DNA from: Rheinheimera oceanensis
GTDB taxonomy: Bacteria > Pseudomonadota > Gammaproteobacteria > Enterobacterales > Alteromonadaceae
Length of the DNA: 64,000 nt
Assembly: GCF_018831085.1 (NCBI RefSeq)
Contig: NZ_JAGPNM010000006.1
Coordinates: 124,001-188,000, forward strand
Reading direction: 5' to 3'
Position numbers and translations under genes: made by a program. Below the pieces are notes generated by a model that had not been told where the DNA came from, did not search any database, and was given only the letters and a program-made list of their open reading frames with translations. Position 1 is the stretch's first letter; each line of letters begins with the position of its first letter. Shown in pieces: positions 33,818 through 43,159 of this stretch.

Positions 33818-34073
33818 AACTGAACTCCATTTCCGACTAAAAAGAAACAAAAGTTAATTTATTGATTTAAAAATGTCAATCAATAATTTCTAATTTAAAT
33901 GACTGAGCTTGCTAAACAGCAGTTAATTTTGAAGTGGTGTCTTTGGCAAACCAACTTAATACTGAAATTTTGCCCTTTGGCGACACCCGCCGCCGAAATG
34001 TGTTTTACTGTGCCTTATTGTCTGAAAACAACATCGCCAGATGTTGCCAATTAGCCGAACCGGGAGGGCATTG

Positions 34074-35354
34074 ATGGCTGAACGTGGTAGCAGATACTCT
34101 ATTGCTGTAATTGGCAGCGGTATGGCGGGGTTAGCGGCGGCTTATCGGGCGCGCTGTGCCGGCCATAATGTTACAGTATTTGAAACCCACAACAGCCATG
34201 GGATGGATGCTCACCGCCTTAACGTAAATGGCGGCATGGTAGATGTACCTCTGCGCGTAATGAGCCCCGAAAGCTGGCCCAGCCTGCTTGCCCTGGCCAA
34301 AGAAGTTGGCGTGGGCACTTTTAACGTACAAACCCATACCACCTGTAGCTGGACTAACCGCCATACCTGGTTTCGCAGTGGCGAAGTCCCGCTGCTGGGC
34401 TGGCCCTTTATTGGCTCGTGGCGCTACCTGAACCGCCGAGCTCTGCGCATGGGGTTGGGTATCTGGCAACTACGGCGGCTAACCCGCCAGCTTGAGCACC
34501 GTAGCAACAATGCCACACTGAACGATGCCACGCTGGCTGACATTTTACAGCAGCACAACTTTGACCCACTGTTCTGGCGCGGCCTGGTGCTGCCCATTCT
34601 TACCACTATTTGTACCTGTGAAGAAAAACACCTGCTGAACTGGCCCGCAGCGCAGTTGCTGTCATTACTGAATGGCATTTTGCACAGCAGCCAGCTTTGC
34701 CGGCTGGAAGGTGGTACTTCAGCATTGGTGCAAGCGTTGGCTAAAGGCCTGCCTTTGCATAGTGGCAGCCCTGTAGTACAGGTTAAAACAGCCGGGCAAG
34801 GGGTAAAGGTCTATAACGAACACGGTGATGGTGGCGTGTTCGATCGGGTAATTGTTGCCACCCAGGCTAACCAGCTAAGTTTTTTGGATGACGCCCAGTT
34901 TGGCGCTGAGCGCGAAATACTGCAAAGCATTGGCTTTGATTCAGGCGAGCTTTGGGTGCATCAGGACAGCCGCTTTATGCCGCTAAAACAACAAGACTGG
35001 ACGGCACTGAATTTTCAGCTGGATAAAACACTAACAAAACCGATGTTTACTGTCTGGGTTAACAGGGTAGAACCTACGCTTACAGACAGCGCGCCGGTAT
35101 TTCAAACCTGGAACCCGCTGTTTGAACCCAAGCCGGATACCGTACTGGCACGCATACCACTGCAACGCGCAGTGGTTACCCCTGGCACCGCCCAGGTGCA
35201 TAAAGCACTTAACCAGTGGCACTGCCAAAGCGGCCGCCAGGTGTTTTTTTGTGGCTCCTGGGCCTGTGAGGGCGTGCCGCTGCTGGAATCGGCCGTACGC
35301 TCGGCCAATGCTGTGGTAGACATTATTAATCAGCCCGTTGCACCGCAGCCGTAG
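34074..35354 (+). CDS. FAD-dependent oxidoreductase (NAD(P)-binding, amine-oxidase-like)
   Basis: A 426-residue flavoprotein. The N-terminal Rossmann motif VIGSGMAGLAAAYRARCAGHNVTVFE binds FAD. The C-terminal GSWACEGVPLLESAVRSANAVVDII is the second FAD contact. It belongs to the flavin amine oxidase/phytoene dehydrogenase-like group often linked to lipid or cyclopropane-fatty-acid gene clusters. The substrate is unknown. The ATG at 34074 has GGGAGGG upstream and is preferred to a start 33 bases before. Its last 29 bases overlap the convergent dehydrogenase pseudogene. Confidence 0.87.
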   Translation: MAERGSRYSIAVIGSGMAGLAAAYRARCAGHNVTVFETHNSHGMDAHRLNVNGGMVDVPLRVMSPESWPSLLALAKEVGVGTFNVQTHTTCSWTNRHTWFRSGEVPLLGWPFIGSWRYLNRRALRMGLGIWQLRRLTRQLEHRSNNATLNDATLADILQQHNFDPLFWRGLVLPILTTICTCEEKHLLNWPAAQLLSLLNGILHSSQLCRLEGGTSALVQALAKGLPLHSGSPVVQVKTAGQGVKVYNEHGDGGVFDRVIVATQANQLSFLDDAQFGAEREILQSIGFDSGELWVHQDSRFMPLKQQDWTALNFQLDKTLTKPMFTVWVNRVEPTLTDSAPVFQTWNPLFEPKPDTVLARIPLQRAVVTPGTAQVHKALNQWHCQSGRQVFFCGSWACEGVPLLESAVRSANAVVDIINQPVAPQP

Positions 35355-36120
35355 CAACTACACGCCAGATAGTATTGGACAGATCGTCAGCAACAATTAA
35401 TGCGCCTCTTGGATCTACTGTTACTCCTACAGGTCGGCCACGGGTCTTACCATCTTTGCCGAGAAAGCCAGTGACAAAATCTACCGGCGGCCCGGCAGGA
35501 ACACCATTACGGAACGGTACGAATACCACTTTGTAGCCCACCGGATTTTTACGGTTCCAGCTACCATGCTCACCAATAAATCCCCCTTCTGCGAATTCGG
35601 TTCCCATGGCGGCTACAGAGAAATCGAGCCCAAGCGCAGCTACGTGCGAGCCCAGCGCATAATCAGGCTTGATAGCCGACGCCACTTTTTTTGGATCTTG
35701 CGGCCGTACACGGCCATCAATATTTTGCCCCCAATAGCTATAAGGCCAGCCATAAAATGCGCCTTCTTTTACCGTTGTCAGGTAATCAGGCACCAGGTTT
35801 GGCCCCATCTCGTCACGCTCATTCACCACTGCCCACAATTGGCCGTTTTCTGGTTGTATGGTGAGCGCTGTTGGATTACGTAAACCGGTGACGTAAGGCC
35901 GGTGCGCCCCGGTTTGGGCATCTACTTCCCAGATCATCGCGCGATCTGCTTCAGCTTCCATGCCCCGCTCAGTAATATTGCTGTTAGAGCCAATACCGAC
36001 GTAAAGAAAACGCCCATCGGCACTCGCTGCCAGTGCTTTAGTCCAGTGGTGGTTGATCAGTGATGGCAGATCGGTAAGCTTGACCGGCGTTACTATTCTG
36101 GCCTGACACCTGCTCCGCAC
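35326..36120 (-). pseudogene. PQQ-dependent sugar dehydrogenase, 5'-truncated
   Basis: 264 codons that match the C-terminal part of soluble PQQ-dependent sugar/sorbosone dehydrogenases: LTDLP...NHHWTKALAASADGRFLYVGIGSNSNITERG, EGAFYGWPYSYWGQN, EFAEGGFIGEHGSWNR and the closing VTVDPRGALIVADDLSNTIWRV. Full-length family members are exported and about 400 or more residues; the signal peptide and the first blades are missing. The open frame begins abruptly near 36105 with a few unrelated codons. Upstream lies the tail of a divergent gene, also truncated. Loss of the N-terminal half indicates a non-functional remnant. Confidence 0.8.
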
Positions 36121-36237
36121 CTGGCTGCAACACTGGGCACGCGCATTATGTATGCGTTGTTTAGCAAACTGGGCTTTATTTTACCCAAACGTACCCACGC
36201 TGAACACTGGCTGGCAGAAGCCTATAACCGCGGCTAA
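36064..36237 (+). pseudogene. C-terminal remnant of an unidentified plus-strand gene
   Basis: A frame of 57 codons that is open from 36064 to TAA at 36235 and reads, from about 36106, TPAPHLAATLGTRIMYALFSKLGFILPKRTHAEHWLAEAYNRG. It looks like a genuine protein tail but has no start codon with a ribosome site and no upstream part. The family is not recognised. It meets the 5'-truncated dehydrogenase head to head around 36105, so one deletion probably removed the 5' parts of both genes. Protein-likeness is the only evidence. Confidence 0.45.
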
Positions 36238-36261
36238 ACTTGCAGCGTTAACGGAGGCGCA

Positions 36262-36483
36262 ATGAAAACCATACTCGTTATTTGTCTGTTGCTGGGCGTA
36301 ATTGGCTGCAGCAACAAAGCGGCATATCAAAACCTGAAACTAAACAAACAGCAACAATGTATGCGCGGACCGGTGGCGGAGTATGACAAGTGTATGCAAA
36401 ACATGGATCAGAGCTATGAAGAATATGAACGGCAGCGCCAGCAAGCATTGAAGCGACAGGCGACTCAGAGTGAGGGACAATAA
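36262..36483 (+). CDS. Small lipoprotein
   Basis: A 73-residue lipoprotein with signal MKTILVICLLLGVIGCS and lipobox VIGC. The mature part has two Cys (QQQCMRG and YDKCMQN) and a Gln/Arg-rich helical tail. GGAGG precedes the ATG. Such small Cys-paired lipoproteins are common in Alteromonadales genomes without known function. It is followed two bases later by a VOC-family gene, so they are co-transcribed and end at the terminator at 36861. Confidence 0.75.
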   Translation: MKTILVICLLLGVIGCSNKAAYQNLKLNKQQQCMRGPVAEYDKCMQNMDQSYEEYERQRQQALKRQATQSEGQ

Positions 36484-36485
36484 CA

Positions 36486-36857
36486 ATGGACTTGGGTGCA
36501 TTTTCAGTCAGTTTAGCGGTAAAAGATATTGCCGCCTCAAAAGCCTTTTATGAAAAGCTCGGCTTTACTACCATGGGTGGCGAGCAAAGCCAGGGTTGGC
36601 TGATTTTAAAAAACGGCGACACGATAATTGGTTTGTTTCAGGGCATGTTCGAGAAAAACATCCTGACGTTTAATCCGGGGTGGGATCAAAACGCGCAAAA
36701 CTTAGCTGAATTTACTGATGTACGTGACATTCAGAAACACTTGTTAGCGCAAGGGGTTACATTAATTAAAACAGCTGATGAAAGCAGCAGCGGACCTGAG
36801 CATATTATTCTGCAAGACCCGGATGGTAACCAGATTATGTTCGATCAGCATCGCTGA
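36486..36857 (+). CDS. VOC/glyoxalase family protein
   Basis: A 123-residue single-unit vicinal-oxygen-chelate protein. It opens FSVSLAVKDIAASKAFYEKLGFTTMGG and closes DPDGNQIMFDQHR, with a Glu in the typical metal position of the GPEHIILQDPDGN strand. Such proteins may be glyoxalases, dioxygenases or antibiotic-resistance proteins; there is not enough here to choose. AGGGA precedes the ATG. It is second in an operon with the small lipoprotein. Confidence 0.9.
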   Translation: MDLGAFSVSLAVKDIAASKAFYEKLGFTTMGGEQSQGWLILKNGDTIIGLFQGMFEKNILTFNPGWDQNAQNLAEFTDVRDIQKHLLAQGVTLIKTADESSSGPEHIILQDPDGNQIMFDQHR

Positions 36858-36860
36858 AAT

Positions 36861-36888
36861 AACTAAGGCGCCAGACGGCGCCTTAGTT
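36861..36888. terminator. Bidirectional terminator between VOC and MFS genes
   Basis: AACTAAGGCGCC and GGCGCCTTAGTT form a 12-bp perfect stem with an AGAC loop, followed by TTGTGTG on the plus side. It separates the convergent VOC gene and MFS transporter gene and can serve both. Confidence 0.75.
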
Positions 36889-36901
36889 TGTGTGCAACAG
36901 C

Positions 36902-38368
36902 TTATTCGCTGGTTGTTGTGTCCTGCTCTTTTACCAGCCATACCGACAGTGCACCCAGCACCATAGCGGCACCGGCCAGCATAACGATATACACCGCCTG
37001 ATTTTGGAATACCGAGCCTAAAATCCAACCGGCAATTAAACCGGAGATAATCTGCGGCGCCGCAATAGTAAAGTTAAAAATACCCATATACACGCCGGTT
37101 TTATTTGCCGGTAAGGCACCAGCCAATATTGCATACGGCATAGCCAGAATAGCCGCCCAGGCTATGCCCACGCCCAGCATCGGGATCATCAGGCCCAGTG
37201 CGCCTTTGGGTATTTCTACCTGGGTAATTAACAGGTTTACGTGGGTCATGGTGGGGTCGGTAAACAGCACAAAGCTTAAGTAACCCAGGCCACCGGCTAA
37301 CAGCGATATTGAATAAACAAACTTGCGGCCAAACAGGTTAGCCAATTTAGCCATTACTAATGAAAATAGCACAGCAAACAATGAGTAACCGGCATATAAA
37401 ATACCTACCCAGTCACCTGCAGCGCCTTTAGCAGCTGCGATATGCGCCGGTACACCACCCATTTGGGCAATATAGGCGCCGTTATACCACTCCACACCAA
37501 CGCCCCAGGTGTTTTGCGCAATAGCAGCCGGAAAATAGGTCCACATAATAAACAACGCAAACCAGGAGAAAAACTGCACCAGCGCCAGTTGTTTCATAAT
37601 ACGCGGCATGCTTTTCATGGTTTGCCAGAAATCAGTTAACTTCTCGCCTAGTGAACGCGACTGGCGCACCTGTTCGGCCAAAGCCTGGGCTTCTGAATCC
37701 AGCCCTTTGTAAGCATAGTATTGTTCAGGCGCATATTCTTTAGTGCGAAATACTGTCCACAACACAGAACCCAGCAATACCGTTGCACCGATATAAAATG
37801 CCCAGATCACAGAAGGCGCCACTTCACCGGCTTTCGAAGCATTGTCCAACCCGACTACGTTAGTCAGTACAAAAGGCAGAACAGAGCCAAATACTGCACC
37901 AATATTGATCAGCAAGGTTTGCACTGAATAACCAATGTTGCGCTGTTCCGGCGGCACCATATCGGATACCAGAGAACGAAACGGTTGAAAGGTCACATTA
38001 AAAGCAGCATCTTTAATAGCGAAAATAATCAGGCCAAACAACATTGGCGGAATAAAAGCCACCATCATTGACGAGTTAGGCAACAATATCATAGCCGCCG
38101 CTGCAACTACGGCACCGCCCAACATAAAGGGTAACCGGCGGCCGAGTTTATTCCAGGTACGGTCAGACGCCGCACCGACAATAGGCTGTACCAGCAAGCC
38201 CATAACCGGGGCCGCCAGCCAGAATAACGACAATGATGATAAGTCGGCCCCCAGATCAGATAAAATCCGGCTGACGTTACCGTTTTGCAGCGCAAAACCA
38301 ATTTGCACACCCAGAAAACCGAAACTGAGGTTCCAGATCTGCCAGAAAGAGAGCTTAGGTTGTTTCAT
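36902..38368 (-). CDS. MFS sugar transporter (GPH/MalT-like)
   Basis: A 488-residue transporter with about 12 membrane helices. The N-terminus MKQPKLSFWQIWNLSFGFLGVQIGFALQNGNVSRI is typical of the sugar/maltose MFS carriers found in maltodextrin loci of Alteromonadales and Bacteroidetes. The RTWNKLGRRLPFMLGG loop between helices 2 and 3 matches the MFS signature. It is divergent from the GH13 gene at 38605, with the LacI-type operator between them. Import of maltose or maltodextrin across the inner membrane is inferred from context. GGGGA lies before the ATG. Confidence 0.9.
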   Translation of the reverse strand: MKQPKLSFWQIWNLSFGFLGVQIGFALQNGNVSRILSDLGADLSSLSLFWLAAPVMGLLVQPIVGAASDRTWNKLGRRLPFMLGGAVVAAAAMILLPNSSMMVAFIPPMLFGLIIFAIKDAAFNVTFQPFRSLVSDMVPPEQRNIGYSVQTLLINIGAVFGSVLPFVLTNVVGLDNASKAGEVAPSVIWAFYIGATVLLGSVLWTVFRTKEYAPEQYYAYKGLDSEAQALAEQVRQSRSLGEKLTDFWQTMKSMPRIMKQLALVQFFSWFALFIMWTYFPAAIAQNTWGVGVEWYNGAYIAQMGGVPAHIAAAKGAAGDWVGILYAGYSLFAVLFSLVMAKLANLFGRKFVYSISLLAGGLGYLSFVLFTDPTMTHVNLLITQVEIPKGALGLMIPMLGVGIAWAAILAMPYAILAGALPANKTGVYMGIFNFTIAAPQIISGLIAGWILGSVFQNQAVYIVMLAGAAMVLGALSVWLVKEQDTTTSE

Positions 38369-38454
38369 TACAGGTCCCCGGATACTTTTATTCTATTATG
38401 ATGCTTCTTATGTTGGCCTAAACTACACGATAGCAGCCATTTTGCGCAAAACTG

Positions 38455-38468
38455 TGCATACGTATTCA
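38455..38468. promoter_or_regulatory. LacI-family operator (maltodextrin site 3)
   Basis: TGCATACGTATTCA is the exact reverse complement of site 2 and differs from site 1 at one arm position. It lies in the 236-base divergent region between the MFS gene (87 bases) and the GH13 gene (137 bases), where it could control both. Confidence 0.75.
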
Positions 38469-38604
38469 TCTTGTTGTTGCACTGTTTTGGCGTTATTACC
38501 AACCATTAATTAGCAAAACTGCACCAAATTGCTGCGTCTCGCTCAACACAACAGAGTGCGACATAAAATAATGGTGCCTGAAATAATACTCTGACGGGGA
38601 TGCA

Positions 38605-40317
38605 ATGAAAGCTTTTACCTTAAGCGCACTGGCGCTGTCTTTATTACTGGCCGGCTGTAAGCCGGCACCAACCAACAGCACTGAACCCAATACTACGCAG
38701 GCAGTAACTGCCGTGCAGCAAAGCGCGGCGGCTAAAGACTGGTGGCAGGACGCCGTGTTTTATCAAATCTGGCCACGCAGTTTTTATGACACCAGCGGCG
38801 ATGGCCACGGCGACTTTAACGGCATGACCGCCAAACTGCCCTATTTGCAGGAGCTGGGGGTAAATGCACTGTGGCTAACGCCAATGTTTGAAGCGCCCTC
38901 ATACCACGGTTACGACTTTACCGAGTTTTATCAGGTAGAAAGTGATTATGGCACAATGGCCGAGTTTGAAGCTTTTATTCAGGCCGCAGATAGCCACGGC
39001 ATGAAGGTGATACTGGATCTGGTGATTAACCATATCTCCAGTGAGCATGACTGGTTTAAACGCTCGGCCGCCGGCGAAGCACCGTATAAAGATTACTTTG
39101 TCTGGCGTGACGATATGCCGCCGGCAGGCAGTGGCTGGGGCCACGCCTGGAGCGACAATGATAAGCCCGAAGCCGTATGGCACTATAACGACACGCGCAA
39201 AGCCTGGTATTACGCCGCTTTTGGTGCCAGCCAGCCTGACTTAAACCTGCGCCACCCCGATGTTATTGCCGAAATGGAAAAAATGGCCAAATTCTGGCTG
39301 GATAAAGGCGTAGCCGGCTTTCGCCTGGATGCCGTGCGTTTTGCGATGGAAGGCGGCCCCGATGCCCAGGCCGACACCGATGAAACTATCGCCTACTGGC
39401 AGAGTTTTAACCAGTACGTGAAAAGCGTTAACCCAGAGGCGTACTTAGTGGGCGAAGCCTGGGTAGATATCCCGGTGGCAGCACGTTACTACGGCGGAGG
39501 TAAAGGTCTGGACCAGGGCTTTGATTTTGAAGTCGGCTACAAAATTCTTGGCCTGCTGCAACCCAACGCCGGGGGCGAAGCACAGTTTGGCACTATGCAC
39601 TCTGCACAACAGCAGGTAGCAGATGCCTCGGTATTACAGCAGAACGTGCAACAACGTAATGAGTCTGAAGCACCGCTGCACTTTTTTGCGCCGTTTTTAA
39701 CCAACCACGATCAGGAGCGCATCGCCTATCAACTTAAACAACATGATGCCAAAGCCAAACTGGCAGCAGCCATGTTATTCAGCTCGCCGGGTACGCCGTA
39801 CATTTACTATGGTGAAGAAATTGGCCTAACTCAGGATCGCAGCGGTCACGACGTATTTAAACGCGCGCCTATGTTATGGGATAACAGCAAACAGGCAGGC
39901 TTTACCCAAGCCGATAGCAGTTGGGTAGAACAAATGCATCTGTTTGGTGAAGGCTTCCCTAACTGGTATCCGGATTTTCTCGCGAAGCAACTGCAGGCAG
40001 AAGATCGCAGCGTAGCGGCACAACAGGCGCAGCCAAACTCTATCTGGTCACTTTATAAACTTTTAATTGCGCAGAAAAAACAGCGGCCAGAGCTGGGTAT
40101 TGATGGCAGTTATCAGGTAACTCAGCTGGATAACGGCATAGTAAAAATTGCACGGGAACTAAACGGCAGTAAAAGCCTGTTTATCTTAAACCTGAGCGAC
40201 AGCGCGCAGGATATCAGCGCCATTAACCGTAACGGTTTAAACGCTGGCTGGGCCTTTGATCTGGATGGCAATACACTGGCGCCATTTGGCCTGCTGCTAT
40301 TGCAAAGCGCCCTCTGA
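38605..40317 (+). CDS. GH13 alpha-glucosidase-like lipoprotein
   Basis: A 570-residue GH13 enzyme of the oligo-1,6-glucosidase/alpha-glucosidase branch, with lipoprotein signal ending LLLAGC. The start of the barrel (DWWQDAVFYQIWPRSFYDTSGDGHGDFNGM) is diagnostic. Catalytic residues: Asp242 in GFRLDAVRF, Glu284 in LVGEAW, Asp369 in TNHDQER. A beta-sandwich C-terminal domain follows. It probably releases glucose from short alpha-gluco-oligosaccharides at the outer membrane or periplasm. It is divergent from the MFS carrier and shares an operator with it. GGGGA precedes the ATG. Confidence 0.93.
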   Translation: MKAFTLSALALSLLLAGCKPAPTNSTEPNTTQAVTAVQQSAAAKDWWQDAVFYQIWPRSFYDTSGDGHGDFNGMTAKLPYLQELGVNALWLTPMFEAPSYHGYDFTEFYQVESDYGTMAEFEAFIQAADSHGMKVILDLVINHISSEHDWFKRSAAGEAPYKDYFVWRDDMPPAGSGWGHAWSDNDKPEAVWHYNDTRKAWYYAAFGASQPDLNLRHPDVIAEMEKMAKFWLDKGVAGFRLDAVRFAMEGGPDAQADTDETIAYWQSFNQYVKSVNPEAYLVGEAWVDIPVAARYYGGGKGLDQGFDFEVGYKILGLLQPNAGGEAQFGTMHSAQQQVADASVLQQNVQQRNESEAPLHFFAPFLTNHDQERIAYQLKQHDAKAKLAAAMLFSSPGTPYIYYGEEIGLTQDRSGHDVFKRAPMLWDNSKQAGFTQADSSWVEQMHLFGEGFPNWYPDFLAKQLQAEDRSVAAQQAQPNSIWSLYKLLIAQKKQRPELGIDGSYQVTQLDNGIVKIARELNGSKSLFILNLSDSAQDISAINRNGLNAGWAFDLDGNTLAPFGLLLLQSAL

Positions 40318-40328
40318 TATTCCCCGTT

Positions 40329-40352
40329 ACCGCCGGTCACTCCGGCGGTTTT
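40329..40352 (+). terminator. Rho-independent terminator after the GH13 glucosidase
   Basis: ACCGCCGG and CCGGCGGT form an 8-bp stem with a TCACT loop, ending in TTTT, twelve bases after the stop codon. Confidence 0.75.
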
Positions 40353-40408
40353 CCCTGCCCCGCACTATAACTTACAGCAGTACATAAAAGTGCCTGTGGC
40401 AACAGTTC

Positions 40409-41260
40409 CTACGGCTTTTGCGGTAAGGTAATTACCGTAGAAATAGGAAAATGATCAGAAATATATACACCGGCAACGCTTAGTTGATAAGTGCGGTAGT
40501 CATGGCTTTTTAAGCCGTTACTGATAAAAATATAGTCGATACGGCTGCTATCGCCTGCAGCGAAACCGTTGTAGGTGCCTACTTCTTCTGCATTTGCCAG
40601 GACTGCGGTATCTGTCAGCGGTAACAAGCGGTCAGAGGTGAGCGTTTTATAGGCGGCGCTATTATTCAGCATATTAAAATCACCTAATAGAATAACCGGC
40701 TTGTTACCCGCAATAGCCGGAATATGTGTCAGCAAAAATTCAGCGCTTTTTTGCCGGGCCAAATCGCTTACATGGCTAAAATGCACATTAAATACAAAAA
40801 AATCGCTGCCGCTTTTTTCAAAATGCCCCCAACTGGCAACGCGTGGAAGCTGGGCCTCCCAGCCAATTGAGCCTGCAACATACGGCGTTTCAGATAACCA
40901 AAAGTTACCGCCATCCAGTTTTTTAATAGTGTTTTTATTGTAAAACAACGGCACAAACTCACCGGCAACCACGCCATCGTCCCGGCCAACACCAATGTAG
41001 CTGTAATCAGGCAGTTGCTCGCTTAACCAGCTAAGTTGATGGTGCAACACCTCCTGCAACCCCAGTACATCGGGCTGCAGCGTTTTTAAGTGGGCATAAA
41101 TCAACTGCTGCCTGTTTGGCCAGGCATTGATTGCATCGGCGGGGTTGTCGTAACGAATATTAAAGCTTTCAACAACCAGGCTGGTTGCGCTTACTTTTAC
41201 CGGCATACTGCAGGCTGTAAATAAGCCAAACAACAAAACAAACTTAACAGCTTTTATCAT
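40409..41260 (-). CDS. Endonuclease/exonuclease/phosphatase family lipoprotein
   Basis: A 283-residue EEP-fold phosphodiesterase or phosphatase. A lipoprotein signal with lipobox FTAC precedes the catalytic domain: SFNIRYDNPAD, GLQEV (metal Glu), ILLGDFN (Asp/Asn), SRIDYIF and SDHFPI (Asp-His). This arrangement is shared by secreted DNases, sphingomyelinases and sugar-phosphate phosphatases, so the substrate is uncertain. The start at 41260 gives a clean signal peptide; a longer frame from 41317 has no ribosome site. It stands alone, convergent with the GH13 terminator and divergent from the SulP transporter. Confidence 0.87.
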   Translation of the reverse strand: MIKAVKFVLLFGLFTACSMPVKVSATSLVVESFNIRYDNPADAINAWPNRQQLIYAHLKTLQPDVLGLQEVLHHQLSWLSEQLPDYSYIGVGRDDGVVAGEFVPLFYNKNTIKKLDGGNFWLSETPYVAGSIGWEAQLPRVASWGHFEKSGSDFFVFNVHFSHVSDLARQKSAEFLLTHIPAIAGNKPVILLGDFNMLNNSAAYKTLTSDRLLPLTDTAVLANAEEVGTYNGFAAGDSSRIDYIFISNGLKSHDYRTYQLSVAGVYISDHFPISTVITLPQKP

Positions 41261-41416
41261 AACGGCTCTTTTTGTCTTAACAGAGGCAATTATTGTAGAG
41301 AAGCAGTATTGCGCCATTATGAAAGTAACACAACCATACTAAAAGCGCATAGGCGTAAGCCTTTGTTGGCGCTACAATAAGTTTATCCCTTAGCGGCTTT
41401 TATCGCGGATGCTGTT

Positions 41417-43159
41417 ATGTCTGACCGATCCCACCTGTTTTCTTTGCGTGCTGGCCACGCCCTGCGTGATGTGCTGGCCGAAGGCTATAACCTGAATAAA
41501 TTCGGCAAAGACCTGCTGGCAGGCATTACTGTAGGCATTATTGCCATACCACTGGCGATGGCACTGGCCATTGCCTCAGGTGTGGCGCCACAATACGGCC
41601 TGTACACCGCTATTATTGCCGGTTTTGTTATTGCGCTAACCGGCGGCTCGCGCTATAGCATCAGCGGCCCCACCGCAGCCTTTGTGGTTATCTTGTACCC
41701 GGTAGCGTTAAAGTACGGTTTAAGCGGCTTACTTATTGCCACTGTGCTATCCGGTGTTTTGCTGCTGGTTATGGCGGCCATGCGGCTGGGGCGCTTAATT
41801 GAATATATACCTGAATCTGTCACCTTAGGCTTTACCGGCGGTATTGCGGTGGTAATTGCCACCCTACAAGTGAAAGACTTTTTTGGCTTGCCAATACAAA
41901 CCATGCCCGAGCACTTTGTTGATAAACTGCTGCTGTTGGGGCAAATGCTGCCACAATTATCCTGGCCCAGCCTGCTGGTTGCTGCAGTAACGCTGGCTGT
42001 TATGCTGCTGTGGCCCAGGCTAAAAACCATGATACCGGCGCATTTACCGGCACTGTTTATTGGCACCTTGCTGGCATTAGTGTTGCTGGGGTTAGGCGCT
42101 GAACTGGACACCATAGGCTCGCGCTTTAGTTACACCACACCCGATGGCGCCAGCGGCAACGGTATTCCGCCTTACCTGCCTTACTTTGACTGGCCCTGGC
42201 TACGCCCCGGCCCCGATGGCGAACTGCTTGGCTTTAGCTGGCAGCTGGTAAAAGATTTACTGGCGGCCGCTTTTGCCATGGCCATGCTGGGTGCTATTGA
42301 ATCGCTGCTGTGTGCTGTGGTGCTGGACGGCATGTCCGGCAGGCGACACAGCGCCAACAGCGAACTGTTCGGCCAGGGCCTTGGTAATATTATTACGCCG
42401 TTTTTTGGTGGCATTACCGCAACGGCAGCACTGGCACGCTCATCGGCTAACTTTAAAGCCGGTGCCCAGTCACCGGTATCGGCTATGGTGCATGCACTGG
42501 TATTACTGCTGGGGCTGGTGCTGCTGGCACCGGTATTATCTTATGTGCCTATGGCCGCGCTGGCATCATTGCTGCTTATAGTGGCCTGGAACATGAGCGA
42601 AGCGTCCAAAGCGGTGCACTTACTGAAAACCGCCCCGCGCAGCGATATCTGGGTATTTATTACCTGTTTTTCCCTTACCGTGCTGTTTGATATGGTGATC
42701 GCTATTACCACCGGTATTCTGCTGGCGGCCTTACTGTTTGTTAAAGAAATAGCCGAAATGAGCAAAGTGACTGATATCAGCCATAACCGTAAACAGGTTG
42801 AACAGCCTATCCCAACTGGCTGGCAGGTGCTAAAAATCAGCGGGCCGCTGTTTTTTGCCGCAGCCGATCGTATCTTTGCCGATATCGCCCGTTTAAGTGA
42901 CCATAGCCGTGGCCTGGTGTTGTATATGGACGGCGTGCCACTGCTGGATGCAGGTGGCCTGGCCGCCCTGAATAAACTGATCAGCAAGTGCCATAAAAGC
43001 AAAACTCAGCTGATTATTGCTGATTTACAGTTTCAGCCACTAAAAACCCTGGCCAAAGCCGGAGTAAAACCCGTGCCGGGTCAACTGAGCTTTTACCCGA
43101 CACTGCGCGAAGCGCTGGAAACACTGTATCAGCAAGCGGCAGCAGATCAGGACGGCTGA
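41417..43159 (+). CDS. SulP/SLC26 family anion transporter with STAS domain
   Basis: A 580-residue transporter. Membrane domain with the SLC26 signatures FGKDLLAGITVGIIAIPLAMALAIASGVAPQYGLYTAIIAG and GGSRYSISGPTAAFVVILYPV. A cytoplasmic STAS domain occupies about residues 445-560 (VLKISGPLFFAAADRIF, VPLLDAGGLAALNKL). Bacterial members carry sulfate, bicarbonate or C4-dicarboxylates; the substrate is not evident. Its last 13 bases overlap the convergent PepSY gene. It is monocistronic. Confidence 0.93.
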   Translation: MSDRSHLFSLRAGHALRDVLAEGYNLNKFGKDLLAGITVGIIAIPLAMALAIASGVAPQYGLYTAIIAGFVIALTGGSRYSISGPTAAFVVILYPVALKYGLSGLLIATVLSGVLLLVMAAMRLGRLIEYIPESVTLGFTGGIAVVIATLQVKDFFGLPIQTMPEHFVDKLLLLGQMLPQLSWPSLLVAAVTLAVMLLWPRLKTMIPAHLPALFIGTLLALVLLGLGAELDTIGSRFSYTTPDGASGNGIPPYLPYFDWPWLRPGPDGELLGFSWQLVKDLLAAAFAMAMLGAIESLLCAVVLDGMSGRRHSANSELFGQGLGNIITPFFGGITATAALARSSANFKAGAQSPVSAMVHALVLLLGLVLLAPVLSYVPMAALASLLLIVAWNMSEASKAVHLLKTAPRSDIWVFITCFSLTVLFDMVIAITTGILLAALLFVKEIAEMSKVTDISHNRKQVEQPIPTGWQVLKISGPLFFAAADRIFADIARLSDHSRGLVLYMDGVPLLDAGGLAALNKLISKCHKSKTQLIIADLQFQPLKTLAKAGVKPVPGQLSFYPTLREALETLYQQAAADQDG

